Shown here in pieces: positions 37,521-46,024 of a stretch of 59,875 bases of DNA. The first letter of the stretch is position 1; each line of letters begins with the position of its first letter. The notes under the pieces are model-generated. The model saw only the letters and a list, made by a program, of their open reading frames with translations, was not told the DNA's origin and made no database searches. The position numbers were made by a program, and so were the translations under genes. The DNA is from Comamonadaceae bacterium (GTDB lineage: Bacteria; Pseudomonadota; Gammaproteobacteria; Burkholderiales; Burkholderiaceae_C): NCBI GenBank assembly GCA_947476465.1, contig CANJQN010000024.1, forward strand, positions 1-59,875. The letters run 5' to 3'.

Positions 37521-38525
37521 TCAGGCCTTTCCCGCGTTCGCCAGCGCGGCCGGCGTGGTGCGGATGCGCGGATCGAGCATGGCGTACACGATGTCGGTCG
37601 CGAGGTTGATCAGCATGGTCAGGATGGCCACCACAAAAAATACGCCGATGATCAGCGGGGCATCGCGGTTGAGAATGCCGTCGAAGATCAGGCGGCCGAT
37701 GCCGGGCCAGGAGAAGGTGACCTCGGTCAGTACCGCGCCGGCGAACAAGAAGCGGATCTCAATGCCGATGGTGGTGATGATCGGCAGCAGCGCGTTGCGC
37801 AGCGCATAGACGAACACGATGCGCCGCGAGCCGAAGCCGGCGGCGCGATGCGTGACGATGTACTCCTGGTTCATGGCCGAGAGCATGGCGGCCAGCGTCA
37901 TGCGGGCATAGATGCCGGCGCGCGCGATTCCCAGGGCAAGCGCCGGCCCGATCAGGTGCAGCAGCGTCTCGCGGATAGCTGGCCAGTCGTGGCCCTGCAG
38001 CGAGCCCATGCCGACGATCGGCAGCCACGGCACGAAGGTCGCCGCCAGCACCAAAATCAAGATGCCGACGATGAACTCGGGCTGTGCGTACACGAGCCCG
38101 CTGGCCACCCGCACCGTGGTCTCCACCGCCGTATCCTGCTTCCAGGCGCCCAGCACGCCGGCGCTGACACCGATCACCACCGCAAGCACGTAGCCCGCGA
38201 CCATCAGCATCAACGTGGCGGGGAGCTTTTGCCAAATGAGTTCGGCCACGGGCACCTGGTAGGCCAGAGACATGCCGAAATCCCCCTGCACCAGTTGCCC
38301 CAGCAGCTTGAAGAACTGCTCGGGCAGCGGCCTGTCCAGCCCCATCTGCTGGCGAAACATCGCCACCTGTTCGGCGGTCGCGGTCATGCCCAGGTACAAG
38401 GTGGCGGGGTCGCCGCCAGCCATCTGCACCAGGATAAAAACCGTCAAGACCACCATGAACACCAGGATGGCCATCTGCAGCAGGCGATCTGCGATACGCC
38501 TGGCCCAGGAATACAGCAGGGGCAT
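37521..38525 (-). CDS. Oligopeptide-type ABC permease (DppB/OppB type)
   Basis: A 334-residue permease with an N-terminal helix, a periplasmic region containing GLDRPLPEQFFKLL and DFGMSLAYQVPV, and the EAA loop EYIVTHRAAGFGSRRIVF. It lies five bases after the binding-protein gene, which places all five transporter genes in one transcript. Confidence 0.94.
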   Translation of the reverse strand: MPLLYSWARRIADRLLQMAILVFMVVLTVFILVQMAGGDPATLYLGMTATAEQVAMFRQQMGLDRPLPEQFFKLLGQLVQGDFGMSLAYQVPVAELIWQKLPATLMLMVAGYVLAVVIGVSAGVLGAWKQDTAVETTVRVASGLVYAQPEFIVGILILVLAATFVPWLPIVGMGSLQGHDWPAIRETLLHLIGPALALGIARAGIYARMTLAAMLSAMNQEYIVTHRAAGFGSRRIVFVYALRNALLPIITTIGIEIRFLFAGAVLTEVTFSWPGIGRLIFDGILNRDAPLIIGVFFVVAILTMLINLATDIVYAMLDPRIRTTPAALANAGKA

Positions 38526-38530
38526 TCGGC

Positions 38531-40183
38531 TCAGCTCTTGGCGATCCAGACTTCGTTGAGCCGTTGCATCACTTCCCAGGAGCCGGAGGAAGCCAGGTTG
38601 CGCACCCGCCGGTTGGCCACGTTGGGCGCGACGAAGGTGCCGATCCAGACGTTGACCACACTGTCCGCCAGTGCCTGCTGCAGTCGCCAGTAAATGGCGC
38701 GCTGCTTGGTTGGGTTCGGCTCGGCCAAGCCGTCGTCGAACAGCTTGTCCACCTCGGGGATGTTGACGCCATTGCCGTTGTTGCGCGGCTGGTAGCGGGA
38801 GTCGTAGTTGTTCCGTGCGTCGTTGGCGGTGGGGGCGTGGATACCGATGATGAGGGACATGGGCGTGTCCCCCTGGCCGTTGGGGCCCAGCCAGTATTTC
38901 GTGAGGAAGGCGCCGTAGTCGCCCGTCAGAAGGTTGACCTTGATGCCCACGCGGCCCAGCATGTCGACGATCGCCGCCGCAGCGGCATCGGTGCCGAAGT
39001 ACGGGATGTAGGCCAGCTCGGTGGTGAAACGCACGCCGTCAGGGCCACGCTTGTACCCCGCCTCGTCGAGCAGCGCGTTGGCCCGCGCCGGGTCGTAGGC
39101 GGGCGCCTTCAGGTTGGGGTCGTACATGGGGTTGCCGCGCGCCAGCGGTCCCCATGATGGAAGCAGATACCCGTGCAGGAGCTTGTTGCAGATGGTGTCG
39201 CGATCGATCGCGTGTGTCACCGCTTGCCGGCAACGGATGTCCGACAGCCATTTGTGCTTGGCGACGCCCTCGGGGCGGAAGTTGAAGGCCACCCGCATCA
39301 CCACCGTCGCGTTGAGTAACGCCACCTGGTACTTTGGGTCCTTGCTCAGGGTGAGCAGGTCGTTGACGCCAAGGCTGCGGTGGTGGGTTATGACGTCGAG
39401 CGCGCCCGAGCGCAGCTGAAGGATGGCGGTGGAAGCATTGGGGGTGAACTTGAAGGTGATTGTGTCCAGGTACGGGACCGTGCCGTGGTAGTCCGCGTAG
39501 CGCTCGAGCACCAGGCTCTGGTCGCGGGCGTACTGCTTCCACTTGAAGGGCCCGGTGCCGATCGGTTGCGCGTTGGCCGGGTTGGTCTTCAGGTCGGTGC
39601 CGTCATAGATGTGCTTGGGCAGGATGACGTTGGAGCCCACGTAGTAGGCGAACAGCGAGGCTGGCGTGGGCGTTGAGAAGGTCACCTTGACGGTATGCGG
39701 ATCGAGTGCGCGTGCCTCGGTCATCTTCGCCAGGAACCGGCCAAAGGACAGCGGCAACTTCTGCACGGTCTGCAGTGACCAGACCACGTCGGCGGCGGTG
39801 AACGGCTTGCCGTCGTGCCACTTCACATTGCGTCGCAGGTTGAAGGTGATCTCATGATTGTCAGGAGACTGCGTCCACTTCTCCGCAAGATCGCCGACGA
39901 GATTGTTTTTCACGTCCCACCACAGCAATTTGCTGACCACGTGATGCATTACGGCGTACTGCGGAAAGTTTTCGAAGACGAAGCCGTTGTAGATGCGCGG
40001 ATCGGACGGGTAGCCGACGTTGAGGTTTCCCCCGCGAACTGGCGTGCCCTGCGCCGCCGCAAGCCCCGGCAGGGCCATGAGCGAAGCGAAGGCGGCCGCA
40101 TCAACGACGAAATCGCGGCGTGCCGGATTGGAAAGGTGCTGCGCGTCGTGCGCCGGTTGGGCCGGCATTTGGTCGTCGTTCAC
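38531..40183 (-). CDS. Family 5 extracellular solute-binding protein (DppA/OppA type)
   Basis: A 550-residue periplasmic binding protein of the peptide/nickel family: a Tat-like start (ARRDFVVDAAAFASLMALPGL), the block VKWHDGKPFTAADVVWSL and the second-lobe TLSKDPKYQ region. The start is GTG at 40183, supported by AGGAG five bases before it. Its location inside a catabolic cluster suggests it carries an amide- or peptide-like or other organic substrate rather than general dipeptides. Three near copies of a 10-bp unit (GGATCAGCAG) lie just upstream at 40208-40237. Confidence 0.92.
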   Translation of the reverse strand: MNDDQMPAQPAHDAQHLSNPARRDFVVDAAAFASLMALPGLAAAQGTPVRGGNLNVGYPSDPRIYNGFVFENFPQYAVMHHVVSKLLWWDVKNNLVGDLAEKWTQSPDNHEITFNLRRNVKWHDGKPFTAADVVWSLQTVQKLPLSFGRFLAKMTEARALDPHTVKVTFSTPTPASLFAYYVGSNVILPKHIYDGTDLKTNPANAQPIGTGPFKWKQYARDQSLVLERYADYHGTVPYLDTITFKFTPNASTAILQLRSGALDVITHHRSLGVNDLLTLSKDPKYQVALLNATVVMRVAFNFRPEGVAKHKWLSDIRCRQAVTHAIDRDTICNKLLHGYLLPSWGPLARGNPMYDPNLKAPAYDPARANALLDEAGYKRGPDGVRFTTELAYIPYFGTDAAAAAIVDMLGRVGIKVNLLTGDYGAFLTKYWLGPNGQGDTPMSLIIGIHAPTANDARNNYDSRYQPRNNGNGVNIPEVDKLFDDGLAEPNPTKQRAIYWRLQQALADSVVNVWIGTFVAPNVANRRVRNLASSGSWEVMQRLNEVWIAKS

Positions 40184-40266
40184 TCTCGCTCCTTGGAAGT
40201 TCTAAAGGATCAGCAGGGATCAGCAGGGATCAACTGGAAACACGCGCCTGCCCCGCAATTTACTCG

Positions 40267-41157
40267 CTACCGTGGGTCATTGGCCAGCCAACGCGAGAAC
40301 CACTCGCGGGTCGCGCCGGCCGCCTTCGGGAACTCATCCATGTACGGGTCGTAGTGGCCGCCGCGCGTCAGAACGACCTGCTTGGGTTCCATGGCCTGCT
40401 CGTACCAGGGCAGCATCAGCTGCGCCTCTTCGTGCGACACGATCATCAGCAGCGGCGTGGGGCTGATCAGGCGCACAAAATGCCCCGCCTCGTACTGGTA
40501 GAGCTGCTCCATCGAGCGAAGCGTGAGCTGGTTCGTCCAGTTGCGCTTTTCGGCATCGGTCAGGCGCTGGAAGAATTTGACCCGGTTGACCGACCGGCCG
40601 GCGATGGGGTTGTCCGGGTCGCTCACGTAGTGCGGCACCATTTGGGGCGGCTTGCCGGCGGCACGGTCGCGCCGGTCCTCGTCCCAGCGGGCGCGCATCG
40701 CCACCGCTTCCTCTGGATGGAACTGCGAGACCATGCCCAGCGAGCCGCTGATCCAGGGCACTTGCGCCACCACGCAGCGCACCCGCCGGTCGATCGCCGC
40801 CACCACCAGCACATGCCCGCCACTGAAGCTGGTGCCGAAGACGCCGATGCGGTTGGGGTCCAGATCGGCCTGGGTCTGCGCGAACGTAATCGCCGTCCGA
40901 TAGTCTTCGATCTGCTTGCCCGCAGCGATCTCGCAACGAGGCTCGCCGCCGCTGTCGCCGAAATTGCGATGGTCGTAACCAAGCGAGGCGATGCCGGCTT
41001 CGCGCAGCATCGATGCCAGCGCCGGTAGATGCCACTCTTTGTAGCCGCCGGCGCCGTGTGTCATCACCACCACCGGGTGCGGGCCGGGGCCGTCAGGCGT
41101 GACGACCCAGCCGCGCAAGGGAATGCCGTCATCGGCCAGGAATTCGATGTTTCGCAT
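40267..41157 (-). CDS. Alpha/beta hydrolase, dienelactone-hydrolase/FrsA-like
   Basis: The 296-residue protein starts at the strand pair IEFLADDGIPLRGWVV, has the oxyanion region VVMTHGAGGYKEWH, the nucleophile elbow GTSFSGG, a likely acid in the segment before SHEEAQLML and a late His in RGGHYDPYM. The length and the 'GYDHRNFGDSGG' block match esterase or C-C hydrolase-like proteins of the alpha/beta-fold superfamily. It is cytoplasmic and lies between the transporter and the TIM-barrel gene. Substrate unknown. Confidence 0.88.
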   Translation of the reverse strand: MRNIEFLADDGIPLRGWVVTPDGPGPHPVVVMTHGAGGYKEWHLPALASMLREAGIASLGYDHRNFGDSGGEPRCEIAAGKQIEDYRTAITFAQTQADLDPNRIGVFGTSFSGGHVLVVAAIDRRVRCVVAQVPWISGSLGMVSQFHPEEAVAMRARWDEDRRDRAAGKPPQMVPHYVSDPDNPIAGRSVNRVKFFQRLTDAEKRNWTNQLTLRSMEQLYQYEAGHFVRLISPTPLLMIVSHEEAQLMLPWYEQAMEPKQVVLTRGGHYDPYMDEFPKAAGATREWFSRWLANDPR

Positions 41158-41189
41158 CCTTTTATTTTCGGTATACCACTGGATTCAAG

Positions 41190-42077
41190 TCAATGGGGTA
41201 TGCGAGAGGGTTGGAACGCATCCATCAATTTAAGCGCGCCAAAGGCATCCATGCGGCCCAGGTTCTCCAGCCCACGGCGCTCGCTGTCGATGCCCGGGCT
41301 TTGCCAGCCGAACTCGAGTTCAACCAGGCCCTGGTAGCCGCGGCGTGACAAGGTCAGCAGGACGTTGTCGAAGTTGATCTCACCGGTGCCGGGCTCGAAT
41401 CGGCCGGGGTTGTCCGCCAGTTGAACGATCTCGACAGCGTCCCAGACCTGCTCGAGGTGGAACAGCAGATCGCCGTCCATGATCTGCACATGCGAGGTGT
41501 CGAAGATCAGGCGCACGGCCGGATGGTCGACGGCCCGGGTCACCGCATAGGCGTCCAGGATGTACTCCAGCAGCATGCCCGCAACGCTCTTGCGGCTGAG
41601 CGTTTCCAAGCAGATCGTCATCCCGGCCTTGGCGACGATGTCGGCGGCGTAACGCAGGTTCGTGACCAGGGCGGCATGCTGCAAGGCCATGGGCCGTTGC
41701 GGATCGGCGCCCCCCAGAACCGCCAGCCGCCGAGCGCCCACCCGGCTGGCGGCGGCCACGGCCTGGCCCAGTTCGGCGGCGATCCATTCGCGTGCCTGGG
41801 GTGAGTCGGTCGCCCAGCTCGTGTTTCGCAGCTGATCGAAGGTGGTGTAGAGAATGCAGCCGGCCTCCAGGCCCGTGCGCTCCAAGGCCTTGCCGACCCG
41901 CGTCTGTTCATCGGCCGAGCGGCCCCGCGCCGCCGCGTACAACACGCCGGCAAAGCCCTGCGCGGCGGCAAAATCGACCTGCGAGACAGGGTCGGTGCCG
42001 CCGGACAGCGCCGGAAACAGCGTGTCGAACGGCGGCCGATAGCCCAGATGCGGTGCGTATCGAAGGTTCCAGCTCAT
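41190..42077 (-). CDS. Sugar isomerase/epimerase-like TIM-barrel protein
   Basis: A 295-residue AP-endonuclease-2-type TIM barrel, as in hydroxypyruvate isomerase and related epimerases. Conserved metal-site residues are seen in ICLETLSRK (Glu), LIFDTSHVQIMDG (Asp and His), VQLADNPGR, and LVELEFGW near the end. The ATG at 42077 overlaps the stop of the dehydrogenase gene by four bases. The neighbouring 2-hydroxyacid dehydrogenases suggest a task with hydroxypyruvate, tartronate semialdehyde or a similar small hydroxy-acid. Confidence 0.88.
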   Translation of the reverse strand: MSWNLRYAPHLGYRPPFDTLFPALSGGTDPVSQVDFAAAQGFAGVLYAAARGRSADEQTRVGKALERTGLEAGCILYTTFDQLRNTSWATDSPQAREWIAAELGQAVAAASRVGARRLAVLGGADPQRPMALQHAALVTNLRYAADIVAKAGMTICLETLSRKSVAGMLLEYILDAYAVTRAVDHPAVRLIFDTSHVQIMDGDLLFHLEQVWDAVEIVQLADNPGRFEPGTGEINFDNVLLTLSRRGYQGLVELEFGWQSPGIDSERRGLENLGRMDAFGALKLMDAFQPSRIPH

Positions 42078-43069
42078 GTGGGCCCGCCGGAGGGTCGGGG
42101 CTGCAAGACACTCGGGTTGAGACAGTTGGGCGGCGGCCGGCCATGGTGCAGCCATGCATCGAGCGCCTCCAGCGCGATCCGGCCCATCGCGAAGCGCGCC
42201 TCTTGCGTGCCGCTTCCAATGTGCGGCAGCACGGTGGTGCGCGGCAAGGTCAGCCAGCGCGGGTCGATGCGGGGCTCGTTGCGATAGACGTCCAGCCCGG
42301 CGGCGCCGATGCGTCCGCTTTCAATCGCGTCCATCAATGCGGGCTCGTCGACCAGGTCGCCGCGCGCGATGTTCACGAACACCGCGCCGGGTGGCAGCAG
42401 TTCGATCCGCTCACGGTTGATCGCACCGCGTGTCTGCGGGGTGGATGGCGCGCAGACGCACAGGATGTCGCTGACCTTCATCAACGATTCGAGCGTGGCG
42501 TGGTAGTGCATGCCGGCGGCGTCGACCGCGGGGGAACGGTTGTGATAGTGAAGCTCCACCCCGAAGGCGCGTGCCCGCTGTGCAAGGGCCACGCCGATGC
42601 GGCCCATGCCGAAAATGCCCAGGCGCCGGCCGGTCAGCTGGCGGCCGACGAACTGCGTGGGCGACCAGGGCCCCCACTCGCCGCGGCGCAGCACCGCCTC
42701 GGCGGACGACGCACCCCGGCATGCCGAGAGAATCAACAGCATGGCCGTTTCAGCCACCGCGTCGTTCAGGACATCGGGGGTGTGGAACACCGGCAACCCG
42801 AGTTCGGTGGCGGCGTCCAGATCGATGTGGTCGTAGCCTACCGAGTGGGTCGCGAGGGCGCGAACGCCTGGGCGCAGCGCCTGCAAGGTCGGGCGATCGA
42901 GCCGCTCCGTGGGCATCACCAGCACCGCGTCGCAGCCGGCTGCACGCTCGAGCAGCGCGGCGCCGATGGGTTCATCGGCGGGCCACAGCGACACATCGAA
43001 TTTTTGATGCGCCAGGGCCAGCACCTCATCGGCCAATCGTCTCGTGATCAACAGTCTGGTTCGGCTCAT
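42074..43069 (-). CDS. D-2-hydroxyacid dehydrogenase
   Basis: A 331-residue NAD(P)-dependent dehydrogenase of the glyoxylate/hydroxypyruvate reductase type. Visible are the substrate-loop region THSVGYDHIDL, the Rossmann motif GIFGMGRIGVALA followed by HNRS (an Arg that favours NADPH), the catalytic Arg in VNIARGDLVDE, Glu in VYRNEPRIDP and His in VLPHIGSGT. ATG at 43069 lies inside the 3' end of the FMN dehydrogenase gene, an overlap of 44 bases. Confidence 0.92.
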   Translation of the reverse strand: MSRTRLLITRRLADEVLALAHQKFDVSLWPADEPIGAALLERAAGCDAVLVMPTERLDRPTLQALRPGVRALATHSVGYDHIDLDAATELGLPVFHTPDVLNDAVAETAMLLILSACRGASSAEAVLRRGEWGPWSPTQFVGRQLTGRRLGIFGMGRIGVALAQRARAFGVELHYHNRSPAVDAAGMHYHATLESLMKVSDILCVCAPSTPQTRGAINRERIELLPPGAVFVNIARGDLVDEPALMDAIESGRIGAAGLDVYRNEPRIDPRWLTLPRTTVLPHIGSGTQEARFAMGRIALEALDAWLHHGRPPPNCLNPSVLQPRPSGGPT

Positions 43070-44222
43070 GGGTGGACCCTGATGGTTGCAGCAATTGAGC
43101 GTCGATCTTAGCGACGGTGGGCGTGCCGCACAGTTGCATGGCCCGGCGCAGTTCGTCGGTAAGGATCGCCAGCGCGCGCTCGGCCCCGGCTTGCCCCGCC
43201 GCAGCGGCGCCATACAGCGTGGCGCGGCCGATCGCCACCCCTTGCGCGCCGAGGGCCAAGGCCTTGACCACATCCACGCCGCGCCGCACGCCCGAGTCGA
43301 TCAGAACCGGCACCCGCCCACGGACACCCCGAAGGACATCCGGCAGGGCATCGGTCGAAGACACCGACCCATCGAGCTGGCGCCCGCCATGGTTGGACAC
43401 CCAGATGGCATCGACGCCCAGCCCGGCCAGGCGATCGGCATCGTCCCCGCGCGAGACGCCCTTGACGAGGAACTTTCCCTGCCAGCGTTCGCGCAGCCGC
43501 TGCAGATCGTCCCAGGAGAAGGCCGCATCCAGGCTCTGCCCCACCTTGGCGGCGATCGACGCACGCGGATCGGAGGCGCCCTCGAAACCCACCAGGTTCT
43601 TGAAGCGGGGTTGCCCATGCCGCAGCAGCTGGAGACACCAACCGGGATGCGTAGCGAAGTCACGCACAGTCGTCCAGTTGGCGCGCAACGGCACGGTGAA
43701 GCGGTTGCGCAGATCCCGCTCGCGCTTGCCTCCGGTGGCCAGGTCGAGCGTGACCACCAGCGCCTCGTAGCCCGCCGCGCCAGCCCGCTCGAGCAGCTTT
43801 TCGGTGAAGGCGCGGTCCTTGAGCACGTACAGCTGGAACCACAGCCGTCCACCGGCCAGCGTGGCGATGTCCTCGATGGAGGAGGTCGCCGTGGTCGACA
43901 GCGTGTAGGGAATCGACAATCGGGCGGCTGCCCGCGCGATCGCGACGTCGGCGCCGGGCCATCCGGCGCCAATCGCGCCGGTGGGCGCGATCACCAGCGG
44001 CGCGCCGGCACGCCGGCCCAGCAGCATGGTTGACAGGTCTGGCTCCTGGACGTTCACCAGCACGCGAGGGCGCAGCCGGATGCGCTCGAAGCCCTCGCGG
44101 TTGGCGCGCAGCGTGTTCTCATCGTCGGCGCCGCCATCGAAAAAATCAAAGACGCCCCTGGGCAGGCGCCGCTGGGCCATCCGGCGCAGGTCTTCGATGG
44201 AATGCGCGTCTTGAACGCTCAT
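43026..44222 (-). CDS. FMN-dependent 2-hydroxyacid dehydrogenase/oxidase
   Basis: A 398-residue member of the lactate/mandelate dehydrogenase and glycolate oxidase family. It has FDFFDGGADDENTLRANR near the start, the FMN-binding APTGAIG region, the active-site block WVSNHGGRQLDGS with the catalytic His and Arg, and the phosphate loop DSGVRRGVDVVKAL...GRATLYG. It would oxidise an L-2-hydroxyacid to a 2-oxoacid. ATGA overlap with the upstream esterase gene and a 44-base overlap with the next dehydrogenase show tight coupling. Confidence 0.93.
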   Translation of the reverse strand: MSVQDAHSIEDLRRMAQRRLPRGVFDFFDGGADDENTLRANREGFERIRLRPRVLVNVQEPDLSTMLLGRRAGAPLVIAPTGAIGAGWPGADVAIARAAARLSIPYTLSTTATSSIEDIATLAGGRLWFQLYVLKDRAFTEKLLERAGAAGYEALVVTLDLATGGKRERDLRNRFTVPLRANWTTVRDFATHPGWCLQLLRHGQPRFKNLVGFEGASDPRASIAAKVGQSLDAAFSWDDLQRLRERWQGKFLVKGVSRGDDADRLAGLGVDAIWVSNHGGRQLDGSVSSTDALPDVLRGVRGRVPVLIDSGVRRGVDVVKALALGAQGVAIGRATLYGAAAAGQAGAERALAILTDELRRAMQLCGTPTVAKIDAQLLQPSGSTHEPNQTVDHETIGR

Positions 44223-45175
44223 GGAGGGCTCGTCGTCTCGGCCATGGCGGCGCGCAGCATGCCGGCCACCTGCCGCTGCGCATTGGCGGCCACGTCAAGC
44301 TGGCTTCGCATGCCGTAGAAGGTGTGCAGCATCCCGAGATAACGCACGCAGGTGGACGCCACACCGGCCTGCGCCAGCTTGGCGGCATAGGCTTCGCCGT
44401 CGTCCCGCACGGCATCGCACTCGGCCGTGATCACCAGTGCCGGGGGCAGGTTGGCGTGACTGGGCGCCAGCAGAGGTGACAGGCGCCAGTCGGTCGGCGG
44501 CACCCCGTGACGCAGGGCATAAGTGTCGAACGCGTGCGCGACGTCGGCCTTGCGTTGCATGAATCCTTCGGCAAAGGCTTCGAGCGACTCGGACTGTTGC
44601 CGCGCATCGGTGGCCGGATAAACCAGCGCCTGGGCGAGGATCGCGGGCCCCTTCTGATCGCGCGCCATCAGGCACAACACCGCGGCCAGATTGCCGCCAG
44701 CCGACTCACCGAACACCGCAAGGCGCCGCCCCGGCAGGCCGTGCTCATGCCCGTGCTCGGCCACCCAACAGGTGGCGGCCCAGGCGTCGTCCAGGGCGGC
44801 CGGAAACGGATGCTCTGGCGCCAGACGGTAGTCGACGTTCACCACGGCCAGGCCGGAGTCGTTGGCCAGGTGGCGGCAGACCGGGTCGAAGCTGTCGCGG
44901 TTGCCCATGAGCCAGCCACCGCCGTGAAAGGCCATCACCACGCCGGATGCACCGGCTGGCACGTAGACGCGCACAGGGATGTCGCCATGGGGACCGGCAA
45001 TGAGGTGATCGAACACCCGCTCGATCGGCGGCCCAGGGGGGCGTGTGGCGGTACGTTGCGCCATGCCCTCGCGGGCCTGCGCGGGCGTGACCTGGGCCAG
45101 GCTGGGTTTGGTGGCGGCCGCTTCGGCGATCGGCCGCAGCAGGGGATGAATCTTGTCGCGGGCGGGCAATGTCAT
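44219..45175 (-). CDS. HSL-family esterase (alpha/beta hydrolase fold 3)
   Basis: A 318-residue enzyme with the hormone-sensitive-lipase oxyanion motif AFHGGGWLMGN, NVDYRLAPEHPFPAALDDAWAA, the nucleophile elbow GESAGGN, an acid in ECDAVRDDGEAYA and the catalytic His in LGMLHTFYGM. All catalytic elements are intact. It fits hydrolysis of an ester side chain before or after ring oxygenation; phthalate-ester hydrolases belong to this fold, but the substrate here is not known. Confidence 0.92.
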   Translation of the reverse strand: MTLPARDKIHPLLRPIAEAAATKPSLAQVTPAQAREGMAQRTATRPPGPPIERVFDHLIAGPHGDIPVRVYVPAGASGVVMAFHGGGWLMGNRDSFDPVCRHLANDSGLAVVNVDYRLAPEHPFPAALDDAWAATCWVAEHGHEHGLPGRRLAVFGESAGGNLAAVLCLMARDQKGPAILAQALVYPATDARQQSESLEAFAEGFMQRKADVAHAFDTYALRHGVPPTDWRLSPLLAPSHANLPPALVITAECDAVRDDGEAYAAKLAQAGVASTCVRYLGMLHTFYGMRSQLDVAANAQRQVAGMLRAAMAETTSPP

Positions 45176-45195
45176 TGAGTAGCTCAGGCAATGGC

Positions 45196-46014
45196 TCAGG
45201 GTGTCTTGGCGGGGCCGAACTTCACATCGGGAAAGGCCGCCGAGACCCCGGCGCCGCCGTCAACCGCGATGACTTCACCCGTCATGTGCGCACTGAGGTC
45301 GGATGCCAGAAACAGCAGCGGCCCGGCGATCTCGGCCGGCGTGGCCGGTCGCCCGATCGGGATGACCTTGCCGATCGCGGTCCACGCGTCCTCGTCGAGG
45401 CGTTGGTTGAGTCGGGGCGTGCGCACATAGCCGGGAGCCACGGCGTTGATCCGCACTTTTCGGCGCGCATACTCGGCGCCGGCACAGCGCACCAGGTGGT
45501 GCAAGGCGGCCTTGGACACCGCATACGCGGTCTGGTTGGGCACGGCCCGGTTGCCTGACATCGACCCCACGAAGGCGAAGGTGCCGCCACCATCGGCCGC
45601 CATCATCTCGCCCCCGATCTGAATGGCCAGGTAGGCATGGCGCAGGACGATGTCGAACTGCTGGTCCCATGAGGCATCGTCGACCGCCGACAGCGGCTTG
45701 ATGCCGGCCACGCCGATGATGTCGACGACGCCATGCACGCGACCGAATTCAAGCCGGGCCAGCTCGAACACGCGCTGCATGTCGCCGCGCAAGGTGACGT
45801 CGGCGGCGCAGGCGACGCCGCCCACAGCCTGGGCAATCGTCTTGGCCAGCTGCTCGTCACGGTCGACGCACATGACGCGGGCACCGGCCTGCGCCAGGGC
45901 ATGGACCACCTGCTCGCCAATGCCCTGACCGGCGCCAAGCACCACAAAGCCGCGGCCGTCCAGGCGCAGCAGGGAAAGGTAGTCGGGCGCAACGCCCCGG
46001 TTGACGGGATTCAT
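45196..46014 (-). CDS. Short-chain dehydrogenase/reductase
   Basis: A 272-residue SDR: cofactor motif GAGQGIG, VDRD after strand 2 (Asp favours NAD), the substrate-site Ser in VGSMSGN, the catalytic YAVSK, and the end GEVIAVDGG. It lies 20 bases after the esterase side of the cluster and 10 bases before the stop of the Rieske gene. SDRs next to ring oxygenases often oxidise the cis-dihydrodiol; that role is an inference here. Confidence 0.92.
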   Translation of the reverse strand: MNPVNRGVAPDYLSLLRLDGRGFVVLGAGQGIGEQVVHALAQAGARVMCVDRDEQLAKTIAQAVGGVACAADVTLRGDMQRVFELARLEFGRVHGVVDIIGVAGIKPLSAVDDASWDQQFDIVLRHAYLAIQIGGEMMAADGGGTFAFVGSMSGNRAVPNQTAYAVSKAALHHLVRCAGAEYARRKVRINAVAPGYVRTPRLNQRLDEDAWTAIGKVIPIGRPATPAEIAGPLLFLASDLSAHMTGEVIAVDGGAGVSAAFPDVKFGPAKTP

Positions 46015-46024
46015 CGACTGTCCT

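Noticed and set aside
40208..40237. Three 10-bp repeats (GGATCAGCAG) as a CRISPR or iteron array
   Set aside because: Only two full and one partial unit, no spacers, and no cas or replication gene nearby.
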